A stretch of DNA of 64,000 nucleotides from Pristimantibacillus sp052113225 (GCF_052113225.1 NZ_JBFRCT010000004.1:186001-250000), one strand, 5' to 3'. Positions 16,749-26,059 are shown, numbered from the stretch's first letter. A program made the numbers and translations. The notes: generated from the letters alone by a model not told the origin.

Positions 16749-17586
16749 ATGGTTTTAACGGGAAAGCTTCGCTCTTCGAAACATGAATCATCTCTTGTGG
16801 AAAAAAAGAGCGGAAATACGTCTCTACCCTGGAGTGAATATCGCTTCTATACCAATCCGTCAGATCATGGTCATCAAACAGCTGAGGCATGCCTAGCCGC
16901 TTCGATCGTTTCCCCAATGAACCGTCCCCAATGTTTAAGGTGTCGATCCAAATACGATCCGCAATTCCTTCTAGTGTCTTCGGAAAATCAGGCGTAAACG
17001 GCAGCACAGGTGAAATCGCAGCCTGCGTCATAATCCCTGCAGCATGCACTTCTCTTAACGCTTTCATACGAAGCTTGATGCCCGGCGCATAGGGAGCAAA
17101 CAGCTGCTTCATATCTTCCCGATCCGTCTCAACCGTCATGGACACAAGAACATCGCATTTGTCCTTCAACTGTACAATGAGGTCCAAATCCTTCAGAATA
17201 AGTGGACTTCGCGTCTGAATTTGGACGAGATCAGGCGGTGACTCCAGCATTTCCTGCAGGATCCTCCGGGTAATACCCGCTTCCCGTTCAATAGGCTGAT
17301 AAGGATCTGTCGCCGACGACATAAAGATATTAATCGGTTTGTTTTTACGGCGAAGCTTCATCACTTCATTGCGGTAGATCTCCGCCGCATTTGTCTTGAT
17401 GTCCACCCATTCCCCCCAAGGGATCTGCTTGAACTTCTGAATCGGCATTTCTCTAACGTAGCAATATTTGCAGGCAAACGCACAGCCGCTATATGGATTA
17501 AGAGAGTGGGTAAAACCAATATCTAAGTAACCCTTGGCTTCGCTAAGGATGCTCTTGGACAGGATCTCTTTAATTTCAACAGTCAT
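16747..17586 (-). CDS. Radical SAM protein, spore photoproduct lyase-like (SPL-type) family
   Basis: Radical S-adenosylmethionine enzyme of 279 aa. The cluster motif is CAFACKYC (Cys35, Cys39, Cys42), preceded by NPYSGC. Downstream are SSATDPYQPIEREAGITRRI and IQTRSPLILKDLDLI, typical of the SplB-like group often annotated as Rv2578c-family. It is shorter than true spore photoproduct lyase, so photolyase activity is not assumed. ATG at 17586 has GGAGGG upstream; the frame extends five codons further without a better site. The promoter has TTGAAT, 17 bases and TATAAT with a LexA-type box beside it, suggesting induction by DNA damage. Confidence 0.85.
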   Translation of the reverse strand: MTVEIKEILSKSILSEAKGYLDIGFTHSLNPYSGCAFACKYCYVREMPIQKFKQIPWGEWVDIKTNAAEIYRNEVMKLRRKNKPINIFMSSATDPYQPIEREAGITRRILQEMLESPPDLVQIQTRSPLILKDLDLIVQLKDKCDVLVSMTVETDREDMKQLFAPYAPGIKLRMKALREVHAAGIMTQAAISPVLPFTPDFPKTLEGIADRIWIDTLNIGDGSLGKRSKRLGMPQLFDDHDLTDWYRSDIHSRVETYFRSFFPQEMIHVSKSEAFPLKP

Positions 17587-17612
17587 TTCAATTCCCTCCA
17601 TTCACAAAACAG

Positions 17613-17624
17613 GAACATTTGTTC
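17613..17624 (-). promoter_or_regulatory. LexA/DinR-type SOS box
   Basis: GAACAAATGTTC fits the Firmicute SOS consensus core GAAC-N4-GTTC, including purine/pyrimidine preferences in the spacer. It lies a few bases downstream of the -10 box, where a repressor would block initiation. Confidence 0.65.
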
Positions 17625-17628
17625 TTAT

Positions 17629-17657
17629 ATTATACCTAGAGAGAATGAATTATTCAA
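17629..17657 (-). promoter_or_regulatory. Sigma-A promoter of the radical SAM gene
   Basis: Minus strand TTGAAT (17652-17657), 17 bases, TATAAT (17629-17634). Confidence 0.75.
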
Positions 17658-17660
17658 ATA

Positions 17661-17690
17661 AGAAAAAAGAGAAGCAGACTTGCTGCTTCC
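17661..17690 (-). terminator. Terminator after the isomerase/epimerase gene
   Basis: GAAGCAG-ACTTG-CTGCTTC followed on the minus strand by TCTTTTTTCTT. Confidence 0.8.
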
Positions 17691-17715
17691 CTTTACAACA
17701 ATAAAGGATAGAAGT

Positions 17716-18567
17716 TTAAAGTGATTCCCAAATTGCTTTCAATTGATTCAAGCCCTGCTGCGTTGCAAATAGACATGGCTCAAGCCCTTCGAATTCAACG
17801 GAAATATACCCGTCATAGCCAGATTTCTTAACGATACCTAACACACGACGCATGTCTATATCTCCATGACCTACGATAGCACCCCGCAAATAATTGCCAT
17901 GGGAGGAACGGAACCAGCCTTCTGCAAGATTGCTTTCAGGATGACGTACATAAAAGTCCTTCACATGCACCATGGAAGCATAAGCCATGTTATTAGTAAC
18001 ACCAGAAGCCGGATCCTCGTCAACGCAGAGAAAGTTCCCTACGTCCAGCGTCGTTTTGAAGTTGCTTCGGTCCGTTGCATGAAGGAGTGCTTGTACGCGA
18101 TCGCTTGCTTGAAGGAAGTAACCGTGATTTTCCACACTAGTCGTAATCCCCTTCGTAGCTGCATAGTCAGCAATTCGGCGGCAAGCCTCAGCCAGCTTGG
18201 GCAGCTCCCTATTGAAATTACCGATTGACGTATCCGATGACGAAGCAACATCATGTCGCATTAGCTTAACTCCAAGTGCAGCTGCGATGTCCACTTCCCC
18301 CATTACTCTGTCAATCTCCTGCTCGTATTCGGACTCACTCTTGCCAGCAAAGTTCGCACCAACACAATAATTCGAGATATCAATGCCGATCTCATCCGCT
18401 TTACGACGAATATCTTGGATCAGCTTTTCAGTCAAATCGAAACCAAGGGGAACGATCTCAACATGCTCTCCGCCAATCTCTGCAATGGTATCAATGACAT
18501 CAAGAATGTCTAATTCCCCTGACTTTAACACTTGATAATAGCTATATGTACTGACTCCAAACTTCAT
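17716..18567 (-). CDS. Sugar phosphate isomerase/epimerase-like TIM-barrel protein
   Basis: Member of the xylose isomerase-like TIM barrel (AP endonuclease 2) superfamily, 283 aa. Metal-ligand regions read IAEIGGEHVEIVP near residue 29, TSVENHGYF near 142, TTLDVGNF near 172 with VHVKDFYVRH after it, and GYISVEFEGLEP near the end. Such proteins isomerise or epimerise free or phosphorylated sugars or inositols; the substrate is unknown. GGAGGGAG lies upstream of the ATG. It is monocistronic, with a terminator downstream, and divergent from RNase J. Confidence 0.85.
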   Translation of the reverse strand: MKFGVSTYSYYQVLKSGELDILDVIDTIAEIGGEHVEIVPLGFDLTEKLIQDIRRKADEIGIDISNYCVGANFAGKSESEYEQEIDRVMGEVDIAAALGVKLMRHDVASSSDTSIGNFNRELPKLAEACRRIADYAATKGITTSVENHGYFLQASDRVQALLHATDRSNFKTTLDVGNFLCVDEDPASGVTNNMAYASMVHVKDFYVRHPESNLAEGWFRSSHGNYLRGAIVGHGDIDMRRVLGIVKKSGYDGYISVEFEGLEPCLFATQQGLNQLKAIWESL

Positions 18568-18776
18568 AGCTGAATCTCCCTCCCGTGCGGCTGACTTATA
18601 AAATGGAAATAAACGTTACCAGAATAATAACATGTTTTGGATAAAGCGAATATCTGTTATTGCATCTCTATTTAGAAAATGGGTAAATCCAATCAAATCT
18701 CCGCCGAGAATAAACCAGTTGAACACTGGGAAAAACAAACCAATTGGAAATAACTATTCAGATTACGGAGGTTAAA

Positions 18777-20447
18777 ATGAATAATCAAAAATTATCGATC
18801 ATCCCTCTTGGCGGAGTAAACGAGATTGGGAAAAACATGTATGTGATTCAAAGCGGCGACGATCTGATTGTCGTGGACTGCGGCTCAAAATTTCCGGATG
18901 AAAGCTTATTAGGAATTGATGTCATTATCCCTGATATTTCGTATCTAATTGAAAATCAGGATAAAGTCAGAGGGCTTGTCGTTACACATGGTCATGAGGA
19001 TCATATAGGCGGTATCCCTTATATCATTAAACAATTGAACATGCCTATTTATGCTACGAGATTAACACTTGGCCTTATAAAAGGAAAACTGAAGGAGCAT
19101 GGACTGCTCGGCACAACGATATTGCATCAGATTGATCCTCACTCCGAGATTACCTTAGGCAGCGTTCCTCTCACCTTTTTCAGTACTAACCATAGCATAC
19201 CGGATTGCCTTGGCATTGCCTTTCACACCCCACAGGGAACAGTCGTCCACACCGGTGACTTCAAATTCGATTTGACTCCGGTTAATAATCAGTACGCTGA
19301 TATTCACAAAATGGCTGACATCGGAAAAAACGGCGTATTAGCTCTATTGTCTGAAAGCACCAACGCGGAGCGACCCGGCTTTACCCCTTCGGAGCGCTTG
19401 GTTGGCGCCAATATTCTCGAAGCCTTCGTTAATGCGGACGGGATGATATTCATAACAACCTTCGCATCCAATGTGCATCGGCTGCAGCAAATTATTGATG
19501 CCGCCATTAAGACGGACCGTAAAATCGCTTTGGCAGGCAGAAGTATGGTTAATGTTGTCGAGATTGCATCTACATTGGGTTATTTGAATATGCCATCAAA
19601 TATGCTGGTCGATCTGGCAGAAGTGAATAAATATAAGCGGGATGAGATCGTAGTTGCTTGTACAGGCAGTCAAGGAGAACCAATGGCTGCGTTAGGACGC
19701 ATTGCCAGCGGCAATCATCGGCAGCTTTCTGTCTCTGCTGGAGATACTGTTATCTTTGCATCTTCGCCTATTCCCGGCAACGAACGGAACGTGGCTCGTA
19801 TCGTGGATAACCTCTTTGAGAGAAGAGCGAAGGTTATCTATGGCTCAGGATCAAATACAGGAATGCATGTTTCCGGTCATGCCAGCCAAGAAGAATTAAA
19901 GCTAATGCTTACTTTAATGAAACCGGAATATTTTATTCCCATTCATGGCGAATACCGCATGCTCCACTTGCATCGAATATTAGCCGAATCCGTTGGGGTT
20001 AAGTCGAGTAATATTTTCATCCTGAATAATGGTGATGTGGTAGATTTCGCAGGATCAGAAGCTTTTCAGGAACGAAGGGTTACCAACGGGGATACTTATG
20101 TTGATGGACTTGGAATTGGCGATGTAGGCAATGTCGTCCTGCGCGACCGTAAAGTACTGTCTGCAGATGGGATCTTAATCATCGTCATCACCTTTGGGAA
20201 ATCAGACAATAAGATTGTATCTGGTCCTGACATCATTTCCCGGGGCTTTGTATTTGTTAAGGAATCGGAAGGATTAATGGAAGAAGTGCATCGCATTACG
20301 ATGCAGCAGATGGAGCTTTTGCAGGAAACAAATCTACACAAGCCTTGGAATCTCTACAAGCAGAATATTAAAGAATCGGTTGGGAAGTTTTTATATACTA
20401 AGACCAAGAGAAGACCCATGATTCTCCCCATCATTATTCTGGTATAG
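18777..20447 (+). CDS. rnj: Ribonuclease J
   Basis: Endo/5'-exoribonuclease of the metallo-beta-lactamase/beta-CASP class (556 aa, the normal size). The Zn site motif is HGHEDH (His71, His73, Asp75, His76), followed by HTGDFKFD near residue 165, the beta-CASP block with ACTGSQGEP, and HVSGHAS plus PIHGEYRML in the second half. The ATG at 18777 was chosen for GGAGG six bases upstream; an earlier in-frame ATG at 18744 lacks one. The C-terminal tail (KTKRRPMILPIIILV) is typical. Whether it is the J1, J2 or an additional paralogue cannot be decided from this window. Confidence 0.93.
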   Translation: MNNQKLSIIPLGGVNEIGKNMYVIQSGDDLIVVDCGSKFPDESLLGIDVIIPDISYLIENQDKVRGLVVTHGHEDHIGGIPYIIKQLNMPIYATRLTLGLIKGKLKEHGLLGTTILHQIDPHSEITLGSVPLTFFSTNHSIPDCLGIAFHTPQGTVVHTGDFKFDLTPVNNQYADIHKMADIGKNGVLALLSESTNAERPGFTPSERLVGANILEAFVNADGMIFITTFASNVHRLQQIIDAAIKTDRKIALAGRSMVNVVEIASTLGYLNMPSNMLVDLAEVNKYKRDEIVVACTGSQGEPMAALGRIASGNHRQLSVSAGDTVIFASSPIPGNERNVARIVDNLFERRAKVIYGSGSNTGMHVSGHASQEELKLMLTLMKPEYFIPIHGEYRMLHLHRILAESVGVKSSNIFILNNGDVVDFAGSEAFQERRVTNGDTYVDGLGIGDVGNVVLRDRKVLSADGILIIVITFGKSDNKIVSGPDIISRGFVFVKESEGLMEEVHRITMQQMELLQETNLHKPWNLYKQNIKESVGKFLYTKTKRRPMILPIIILV

Positions 20448-20510
20448 CCATGTCTTTGACTGATGGAATGGAGAGCTACTGGATATACTACCTAGGTCGA
20501 TAACATCGGC

Positions 20511-20720
20511 ATGATAATGAGGAAGGTGGAGAATCAATTGACATCTAGCCGCGGCCATCAAGGTGCACATGGAATTGGACAGGTAGAGAAGCAATTGAAT
20601 CGTCAAGCACAAGCTGCTGAAGAGATTCAAGGCACTAATCATACGGACCAGGAAATAATCGCAGCAAGCCATGAGCAGTCCTCTGTACTGGAAGAAATCG
20701 TTGATACAGAGAGCGAATAA
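20511..20720 (+). CDS. Small hydrophilic protein, unknown
   Basis: A frame of up to 69 aa rich in Gln, Glu and His (VEKQLNRQAQAAEEIQG, HEQSSVLEEIVDTESE). A GGTGGAG site sits before a TTG at 20538, so the real product may be only 60 residues. A strong terminator follows within 25 bases, which argues for a real transcription unit. No signal peptide or membrane segment is visible and no family was recognised. Confidence 0.4.
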   Translation: MIMRKVENQLTSSRGHQGAHGIGQVEKQLNRQAQAAEEIQGTNHTDQEIIAASHEQSSVLEEIVDTESE

Positions 20721-20743
20721 GGGATAATATTTGCGTAAAACAA

Positions 20744-20790
20744 ACAAGCTGATTCCGGTTGTTAAACCGGAGTCAGCTTGTAGTTTTTTC
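20744..20790. terminator. Bidirectional terminator
   Basis: ACAAGCTGATTCCGGTT / AACCGGAGTCAGCTTGT with a 4-base loop, then TAGTTTTTTC on the plus strand. It separates two convergent small genes. Confidence 0.85.
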
Positions 20791-20794
20791 TAAC

Positions 20795-20968
20795 TTATTC
20801 TTTTTTACTTAGAAATTCGTTTTGCACAGCTTCACCATTAGGATTACTATTTTTAATCTGGCTTAGACGTCCATTTTGAAGCTCGCCTCCATGAACGTCA
20901 TTCTGCCGCTGTCCATTATTATCGGTATGATCATGCTGATTGTGATTATAGTTTTTGTTATTTGCCAT
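20795..20968 (-). CDS. Small Asn/Gln/His-rich protein, unknown
   Basis: A complete frame of 57 codons from ATG at 20968 to TAA at 20795. The N-terminal half is very rich in Asn, His, Asp and Gln (MANNKNYNHNQHDHTDNNGQ), then a more ordinary stretch ends in LSKKE. AAAGGATG lies upstream, though somewhat far. It converges on the shared terminator. The composition recalls small, hydrophilic Bacillales proteins often linked to sporulation, but no family was recognised. Confidence 0.55.
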   Translation of the reverse strand: MANNKNYNHNQHDHTDNNGQRQNDVHGGELQNGRLSQIKNSNPNGEAVQNEFLSKKE

Positions 20969-21060
20969 TTATCCATACACATCCTTTCCACAGAGATTAA
21001 ATCTAGATTGTGAATTTCCGATTAGATTCATACAATCCAAGTATTGCTTAACTTAATCCT

Positions 21061-21255
21061 TTAATGGATAGATGTATTGTTCGATGGAATGGCTATACTA
21101 ACTGTTGCTTGCGGTAGATTGGTTCCGGCTGCATCGGATGCTTTTACTGTGTAAACATAGGCCGTGTTTGCCGTTAATCCTGTATCCGTGTAACCAGTCG
21201 TTGTGCTGATACCAACCTTAGTCCCGTTCCGAAGGTAACCGCGTAACTCCAAACA
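21061..21255 (-). pseudogene. Fragment of a fibronectin type III domain protein
   Basis: The minus-strand frame ending at 21061 reads YLRNGTKVGISTTTGYTDTG, LTANTAYVYTVKASDAAG and a short tail. This is the C-terminal half of an FnIII repeat of the kind found in secreted carbohydrate-active enzymes. There is no start or signal; the frame is cut off where the GC-rich fructokinase transcript ends. It looks like the stump of a larger gene destroyed by insertion or deletion. Confidence 0.65.
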
Positions 21256-21267
21256 TGTACGGTGCGC

Positions 21268-21305
21268 AAAAAAAAGCCAGAGTAAGCTAACTGACTCTGG
21301 CTTTT
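21268..21305 (-). terminator. Terminator of the fructan uptake operon
   Basis: AAAAGCCAGAGT / ACTCTGGCTTTT with a run of T on the minus strand, just after the fructokinase stop. Confidence 0.85.
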
Positions 21306-21310
21306 CGGGG

Positions 21311-22300
21311 TTAACGTGTTCCGCGAAGCAACTCTTCGATTTCTTCCAGCGTCCCGAGCGAATGAATGGCGCCCTTGCGAGTGGTAGCGAGCGCCCCGCC
21401 GGCGTTGGCGAAGGCGACTGTTCTGTGCAGTTCCTCCTCGCTCCAGTCCGCCGCCTTCGTCTCGCTGCCGAGCACGCAGTGCAGAAACGCGCCCATGAAA
21501 GCGTCGCCCGCCCCGGTCGTATCGACTGGGACGACGCGGTTGGCTGCCACTTCGCCGGCATAGCGCGCCGTCCGATAATACGTTCCTGCTGCTCCTCGCG
21601 TCACAAGCAGAACGTCCAGCCCATAGCGTAGGACAAGCTCTTCGGCTCCGTCAGCGATATCCAGTGTGCCGGCGTCAGGAAGGCCCATCAGCAGCGCCAG
21701 CTCCTCATCCGACACCTTAACGATGTGAGCCTGTTCAAGCCCGCTCTTCATCCAGACAAGCCCAAGTTCCTCGGTCTCCCACAGAGATGGACGCCAGTTC
21801 GGATCGTAGGATATGATCGCCCCTGCTTGCCGCGCCGCCTCAACTGCATAAAGCGTCGCTTGGCGCGAAGGCTCCGAAGTTAGCGAGATGGAGCCGAAGT
21901 GGAACAGGCGCGTTCCGCTCGTAAGCTCCAGCCGCACTTCGGCCTCCGTAAGCAGCGCGTCCGCTCCCGGCTGACGGGCGAAGTGGAACGAACGCTCTCC
22001 CCGCTCGTCCAAATGTACGAACGCCATCGTCGTATGTGCGTCCTGACTTAACACAAGCCCCTCATCTGCGATTCCTTGCCGGATCAGCACATCCCGCAAA
22101 TACTCGCCGAACGGATCCTGCCCGACCTTGCCGATAAAGGCCGTCTTGTTGCCCAGTTTTGCGAGCGCCGCCAGCACATTAACCGGAGCGCCGCCGGGGT
22201 TGCGTTCCAACAAAGGCTCCCCCGATACCGAAATGCCGTCCGGCACGAAATCGATCAAATACTCGCCAAGTGCCACCACATCGTAAATTTTGTGTCCCAT
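21311..22300 (-). CDS. scrK: Fructokinase, PfkB/ribokinase family
   Basis: ATP-dependent sugar kinase of 329 aa. The N-terminal PfkB region reads VALGEYLIDFVP and NPGGAPVNVLAALAKLG (residues 9-50). The C-terminal signature VDTTGAGDAFMGAFL near residue 262 holds the catalytic Asp and anion hole. It should phosphorylate fructose released by the GH32 enzymes, feeding glycolysis as fructose 6-phosphate. It is the last gene of the fructan operon and its ATG overlaps the preceding permease stop (TAATG). Confidence 0.9.
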   Translation of the reverse strand: MGHKIYDVVALGEYLIDFVPDGISVSGEPLLERNPGGAPVNVLAALAKLGNKTAFIGKVGQDPFGEYLRDVLIRQGIADEGLVLSQDAHTTMAFVHLDERGERSFHFARQPGADALLTEAEVRLELTSGTRLFHFGSISLTSEPSRQATLYAVEAARQAGAIISYDPNWRPSLWETEELGLVWMKSGLEQAHIVKVSDEELALLMGLPDAGTLDIADGAEELVLRYGLDVLLVTRGAAGTYYRTARYAGEVAANRVVPVDTTGAGDAFMGAFLHCVLGSETKAADWSEEELHRTVAFANAGGALATTRKGAIHSLGTLEEIEELLRGTR

Positions 22301-23139
22301 TACCCTTTGACCCCCGACATCGTGATGCCCTGAATGTAGTAGCGCTGCAGGAACAAGAACAGAATCAGAATCGGAGCCGTTGCTATCGTGCTAGCCGCCA
22401 AAATTTTGGACCAATCGGTACCAGCCAGCGAAGAGAACGACGCAATCGCGACTTGAAGCATCTGCTTCTTTTCGTCGTTGATGACGATAAGGGGCCAGAG
22501 ATACGAGTCCCAGTTGCCGAGAAACGTCATCAGGCCGAGTGTTATTAGCGCCGGAACGGCCGCCGGAACGACGATACGCAAGAACACGCGCATAACCGAA
22601 GCACCGTCAATCTTCGCCGCCTCCATAATCTCATTCGGAATGTCCGCGAAAAACTGCCGCAGCAGGAAGATGCCGAATACCGACAGCGAGGAAGGTACAA
22701 TGAGACTTGCGTACGAGTTGACCCACCCGAAATTGTTCATCAGCAAGTAGTTTGGCACGAGCGTTACTTCACCCGGAATAATCATCGCCGACATGAACAA
22801 GGGGAAGACGATCGACTTGCCACGGAATCGCAGCTTCGCGAAAGCGAAGGCGGCCAAGGCGCTTACGACGAGCACGATGACGGTTACGGATCCGGCGACG
22901 AGCACTGTGTTCCAAATGTAGCGCAGGAATGGATTCGTATCGCTGAAAATAACGTTTTTGTAGTTCACCCAGGTGAACTTGACTGGCACGAACATATGCC
23001 AATTCAAGCTCGATGAATATTGGAACAATTCCTCATAAGGACGCAGAGATCCAGCGACCATCCATACGATCGGAATGATGCAGACGATGGCGATGAGTGT
23101 CATCATGATGTATTTAAGCGCAAATCCCATTTGCCGCAT
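22300..23139 (-). CDS. ABC sugar transporter permease (MalG type)
   Basis: CUT1 permease of 279 aa with six predicted membrane segments; the EAA loop is EAAKIDGASVMRVFLRIV near residue 188. The terminal YYIQGITMSGVKG is usual for MalG-like subunits. It lies 10 bases after the MalF-type gene and is coupled to fructokinase. Together with the lipoprotein at 31320 it should import fructose or short fructo-oligosaccharides. Confidence 0.92.
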   Translation of the reverse strand: MRQMGFALKYIMMTLIAIVCIIPIVWMVAGSLRPYEELFQYSSSLNWHMFVPVKFTWVNYKNVIFSDTNPFLRYIWNTVLVAGSVTVIVLVVSALAAFAFAKLRFRGKSIVFPLFMSAMIIPGEVTLVPNYLLMNNFGWVNSYASLIVPSSLSVFGIFLLRQFFADIPNEIMEAAKIDGASVMRVFLRIVVPAAVPALITLGLMTFLGNWDSYLWPLIVINDEKKQMLQVAIASFSSLAGTDWSKILAASTIATAPILILFLFLQRYYIQGITMSGVKG

Positions 23140-23149
23140 AATAATCCCC

Positions 23150-24082
23150 CTAGTAGTCAGCTTTCTTATTGAAGTAGGTCATTTGCGCAAGCGAGATGAT
23201 TAGCACGATAGCGAACAGAACAAAAGCCGCCGCGGTGCCGTAGCCCATTTGCATTTGCTGAAAAGCCATTTTCCAGATGTAATACACGACTGTCTGAGTG
23301 GAGCCATTCGGTCCGCCATTGGTGAGGACGAAGACGAGACCACCCAGCTTGATTGCATCGATCGTCGTCATAATGACAACGAAAGCCATCGTCCGGTTCA
23401 GCATCGGCAGCGTAATGCGGAAGAACTGCTGCACTCGGCTTGCTCCATCAACCCGAGCCGCCTCATATAAGTCTTGAGAGATGTTGTTCAGTCCCGCGAG
23501 AAAAATAATCATGAAAAACCCAGATGCTTTCCAAATGCCGAGAATGATTATGCCGTACATCGCGGTATCCGGATTGGATAAAAAGTTCGTCATCGGCAGT
23601 CCTATCGACTTGAGAACCTGATTCAGGATGCCGAAATCCTTGTTGTAGATGAGCTTGAACACCGTGGCTGCGACTGAAGTCGAGATCACGACGGGAATAA
23701 AATAAGCCGTGCGAAACAGGCTTGTAAAACGCCCGGCTCGCTGAATCAGCATCGCGAGGCCCAGCGAGATCGCTGTCTGTACCGGGATGACAATGACCGC
23801 GAAGAACAGTGAATGCCGAAGACTTGCCAGAAACTCAGAGTCATTCATCAGCGACCGGTAATTGTCGATGCCGTTAAAAGACCGGGTTCCGCCTACCATG
23901 TTATAGTTCTGGAAGCTGATGAAGAATGCTTGGACCATCGGGTAGAAGACAAAGAGCAGAAGCGCTGCCAACGCAGGCAAGATGAACAGCCAGGCCGTTC
24001 TCTCTTCCTGGCGCAGTGCCCGGCCGAAGGGATTTCCCTTGCGGCGCTTGGATATCGATGGAGCTAGCTCCGTGTGTGCCAT
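23150..24082 (-). CDS. ABC sugar transporter permease (MalF type)
   Basis: CUT1 permease of 310 aa with a basic cytoplasmic N-terminus, six membrane segments and the EAA loop YEAARVDGASRVQQFFRI near residue 208. FILPALAALLLFVFYPM near residue 34 is a typical first segment of UgpA/MalF-like proteins. It follows the membrane-anchored GH32 gene. No ATP-binding subunit is encoded nearby. Confidence 0.92.
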   Translation of the reverse strand: MAHTELAPSISKRRKGNPFGRALRQEERTAWLFILPALAALLLFVFYPMVQAFFISFQNYNMVGGTRSFNGIDNYRSLMNDSEFLASLRHSLFFAVIVIPVQTAISLGLAMLIQRAGRFTSLFRTAYFIPVVISTSVAATVFKLIYNKDFGILNQVLKSIGLPMTNFLSNPDTAMYGIIILGIWKASGFFMIIFLAGLNNISQDLYEAARVDGASRVQQFFRITLPMLNRTMAFVVIMTTIDAIKLGGLVFVLTNGGPNGSTQTVVYYIWKMAFQQMQMGYGTAAAFVLFAIVLIISLAQMTYFNKKADY

Positions 24083-24148
24083 GGTTTTCCCTTCCTTTCT
24101 GTTTGGTGAATTTGGGTGAATAAACTTGATTCAGAGAGCGAGCGCCCT

Positions 24149-26059
24149 TTACGGCTCGAAGACAAACACGCTCATCGTCGCCGTCACTTTACCGTCAGGC
24201 GTCTTCGCGATCAAGTCGGCTTGTCCTGCACCTATACCGGAGATGTCAACGCCGCTGTCGTCCGCTGCACGCGTCACTTTAGCGACTGACACGTCGCTGG
24301 ACGCCCATTCGAGCTGTTGGGGGGCGGCCAGCGGCAGCACGGACGACTTCACGGTTACATGCGCACCAACCGCCACGTCCACACTTTCCTTGCCGATGAG
24401 GATGCGGCTCGGTACGCTGGAATCAGGATTCTCGTCACGCCACACCGAGCGCATCGGGTAGAATGAGGCTTCATCCAGCTTGACACTACCCCGCTCAAGT
24501 TCTAGCGACAAGCCATTGCTTGTCGGCTCGGGGAACACGATGGCGGATAGCACCTTCGCGCCGTCTTCAGCAAACACTTCGAGCGTATCTTCGTCTACAT
24601 AGATCCGAAGAGGCAACCTTCCGTCTGCAGACGGCTTAACCGGAGCCGCAAAGCTCTCCGCGAAGCCTGGCTCGAACGAAACAGCGCCAGATTTCGAACG
24701 GTCGACTGTAAGTGTTCCTGCTGCGGCATTGTAGCGGATGCTGGTTTCCTCCGCCCCCGTACCATCTGTCCTTACCTTGAGCGCAAACGCTGCATCAGCC
24801 GAAACGGTGAAGGTCGTGTCCAGTTCATAAGAGGTTCCGCGCCACTTCCCGAACGCGTTCGAGTTGGCCGCGAGCTGCTGCTCTTCGAGCTTAAGTGCGG
24901 TGCCGCGCAGCGAATCAAGTTCCTTGACTGGTTGTTGAATGAGACGGATTCCTTCACCAGGAATATCGCGAAGTGTAAGCTCGCGGGGAACGGACATGTT
25001 GCCTTTCCAAGGATCGGTCGGCATCGTGAACGGGTAACGCCAGTTGGACATCCAGCCGAGCCAGATGCGCCGTCCGTCCTTCTCCGGGATGTCCGAATAC
25101 GAGACCGCCGCATAGAAGTCCTTACCGTAATCCGTCCACAACACCGTATCGGCGGGATTATCATTATGGAAGGTTTTGCCGTCGAACTCTCCGATGAAAT
25201 ATTGCGCTGTCGAGCCTTTGGTCGCCTCGTTGTTGCCGACGCTCAGCGTCAACACCCACTTGCGCTTACCATTGCCGTCTACCGGAAGCTCGAACAGATC
25301 CGGACATTCCCATACGGCGGCATGCGAACCTTGATTTATGCCGAATTCGCCTGTCTCGGTCCAGTTTCGGAGATCGGGCGATGAGTAGAATCTCACATGA
25401 TTGTCGACTGATACCACCATGATCCAACGCTTGCTCGCTTCGTGCCAGATAACCTTCGGATCGCGGAAATCCTTGAGTCCGGGATTCGGAATGACCGGAT
25501 TACCCTCATACTTTGTCCAGGTGCGGCCGCGGTCGCTGCTGTACGCGATGCTCTGCGACTGCACGCCGCTCTGAAAATGCGTAAAGATTGCAACCAGCCC
25601 GGATTTCCCTTGGAAAAAACCGCTCGTATCGTTCCAGTCCACAACCGCGCTGCCCGACCATATTTCGCCGAGATCATCGCGAATCAAGGCGACCGGAAGA
25701 TGCTCCCAATGCACGAGATCCTGACTGACCGCATGTCCCCACTGACCGCTGTTCTGGTAAAACTGGTGGTACTCGCCCTCGTAATACACCATGCCGTTCG
25801 GATCACTCATGTTGCCGGTCTCGACACTTAAGTGGTACTGCGGGCGATAGCGTTCCGTGTAATAATTCGCTGTCGGGTTGAATCGGAAAGGTGCAGGCGG
25901 CGCGTAGATTTCCTCCGCCTTGTTGGTTTCTCCAGCGGAACCTTTAATTGAATCGGAGTGGAAAGACATCCAGATCGCTCCTCCTATCGCGAGCACAACC
26001 ACGGTGCCGATAACGATCGTCGCCAAGGGCGATATGAACTTTTTCGGAATCCCGTTCAT
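24149..26059 (-). CDS. Membrane-anchored GH32 fructan hydrolase (levanase/exo-inulinase type) with Ig-like domain
   Basis: Fructanase of 636 aa. A single membrane segment (about residues 11-31) with no lipobox or clear cleavage site suggests a signal anchor with the enzyme outside. The GH32 catalytic residues are present: Asp86 in MSDPNGMVYY, the Asp of FRDPKV near 199 and the Glu of WECPDLF near 251. A beta-sandwich follows, and the last 90 residues form a BIG2-like domain (AVGAHVTVKSSVLPL, WASSDVSVAKV). The ATG overlaps the preceding GH32 stop (TAATG). Levan and inulin are both possible substrates. Confidence 0.88.
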   Translation of the reverse strand: MNGIPKKFISPLATIVIGTVVVLAIGGAIWMSFHSDSIKGSAGETNKAEEIYAPPAPFRFNPTANYYTERYRPQYHLSVETGNMSDPNGMVYYEGEYHQFYQNSGQWGHAVSQDLVHWEHLPVALIRDDLGEIWSGSAVVDWNDTSGFFQGKSGLVAIFTHFQSGVQSQSIAYSSDRGRTWTKYEGNPVIPNPGLKDFRDPKVIWHEASKRWIMVVSVDNHVRFYSSPDLRNWTETGEFGINQGSHAAVWECPDLFELPVDGNGKRKWVLTLSVGNNEATKGSTAQYFIGEFDGKTFHNDNPADTVLWTDYGKDFYAAVSYSDIPEKDGRRIWLGWMSNWRYPFTMPTDPWKGNMSVPRELTLRDIPGEGIRLIQQPVKELDSLRGTALKLEEQQLAANSNAFGKWRGTSYELDTTFTVSADAAFALKVRTDGTGAEETSIRYNAAAGTLTVDRSKSGAVSFEPGFAESFAAPVKPSADGRLPLRIYVDEDTLEVFAEDGAKVLSAIVFPEPTSNGLSLELERGSVKLDEASFYPMRSVWRDENPDSSVPSRILIGKESVDVAVGAHVTVKSSVLPLAAPQQLEWASSDVSVAKVTRAADDSGVDISGIGAGQADLIAKTPDGKVTATMSVFVFEP

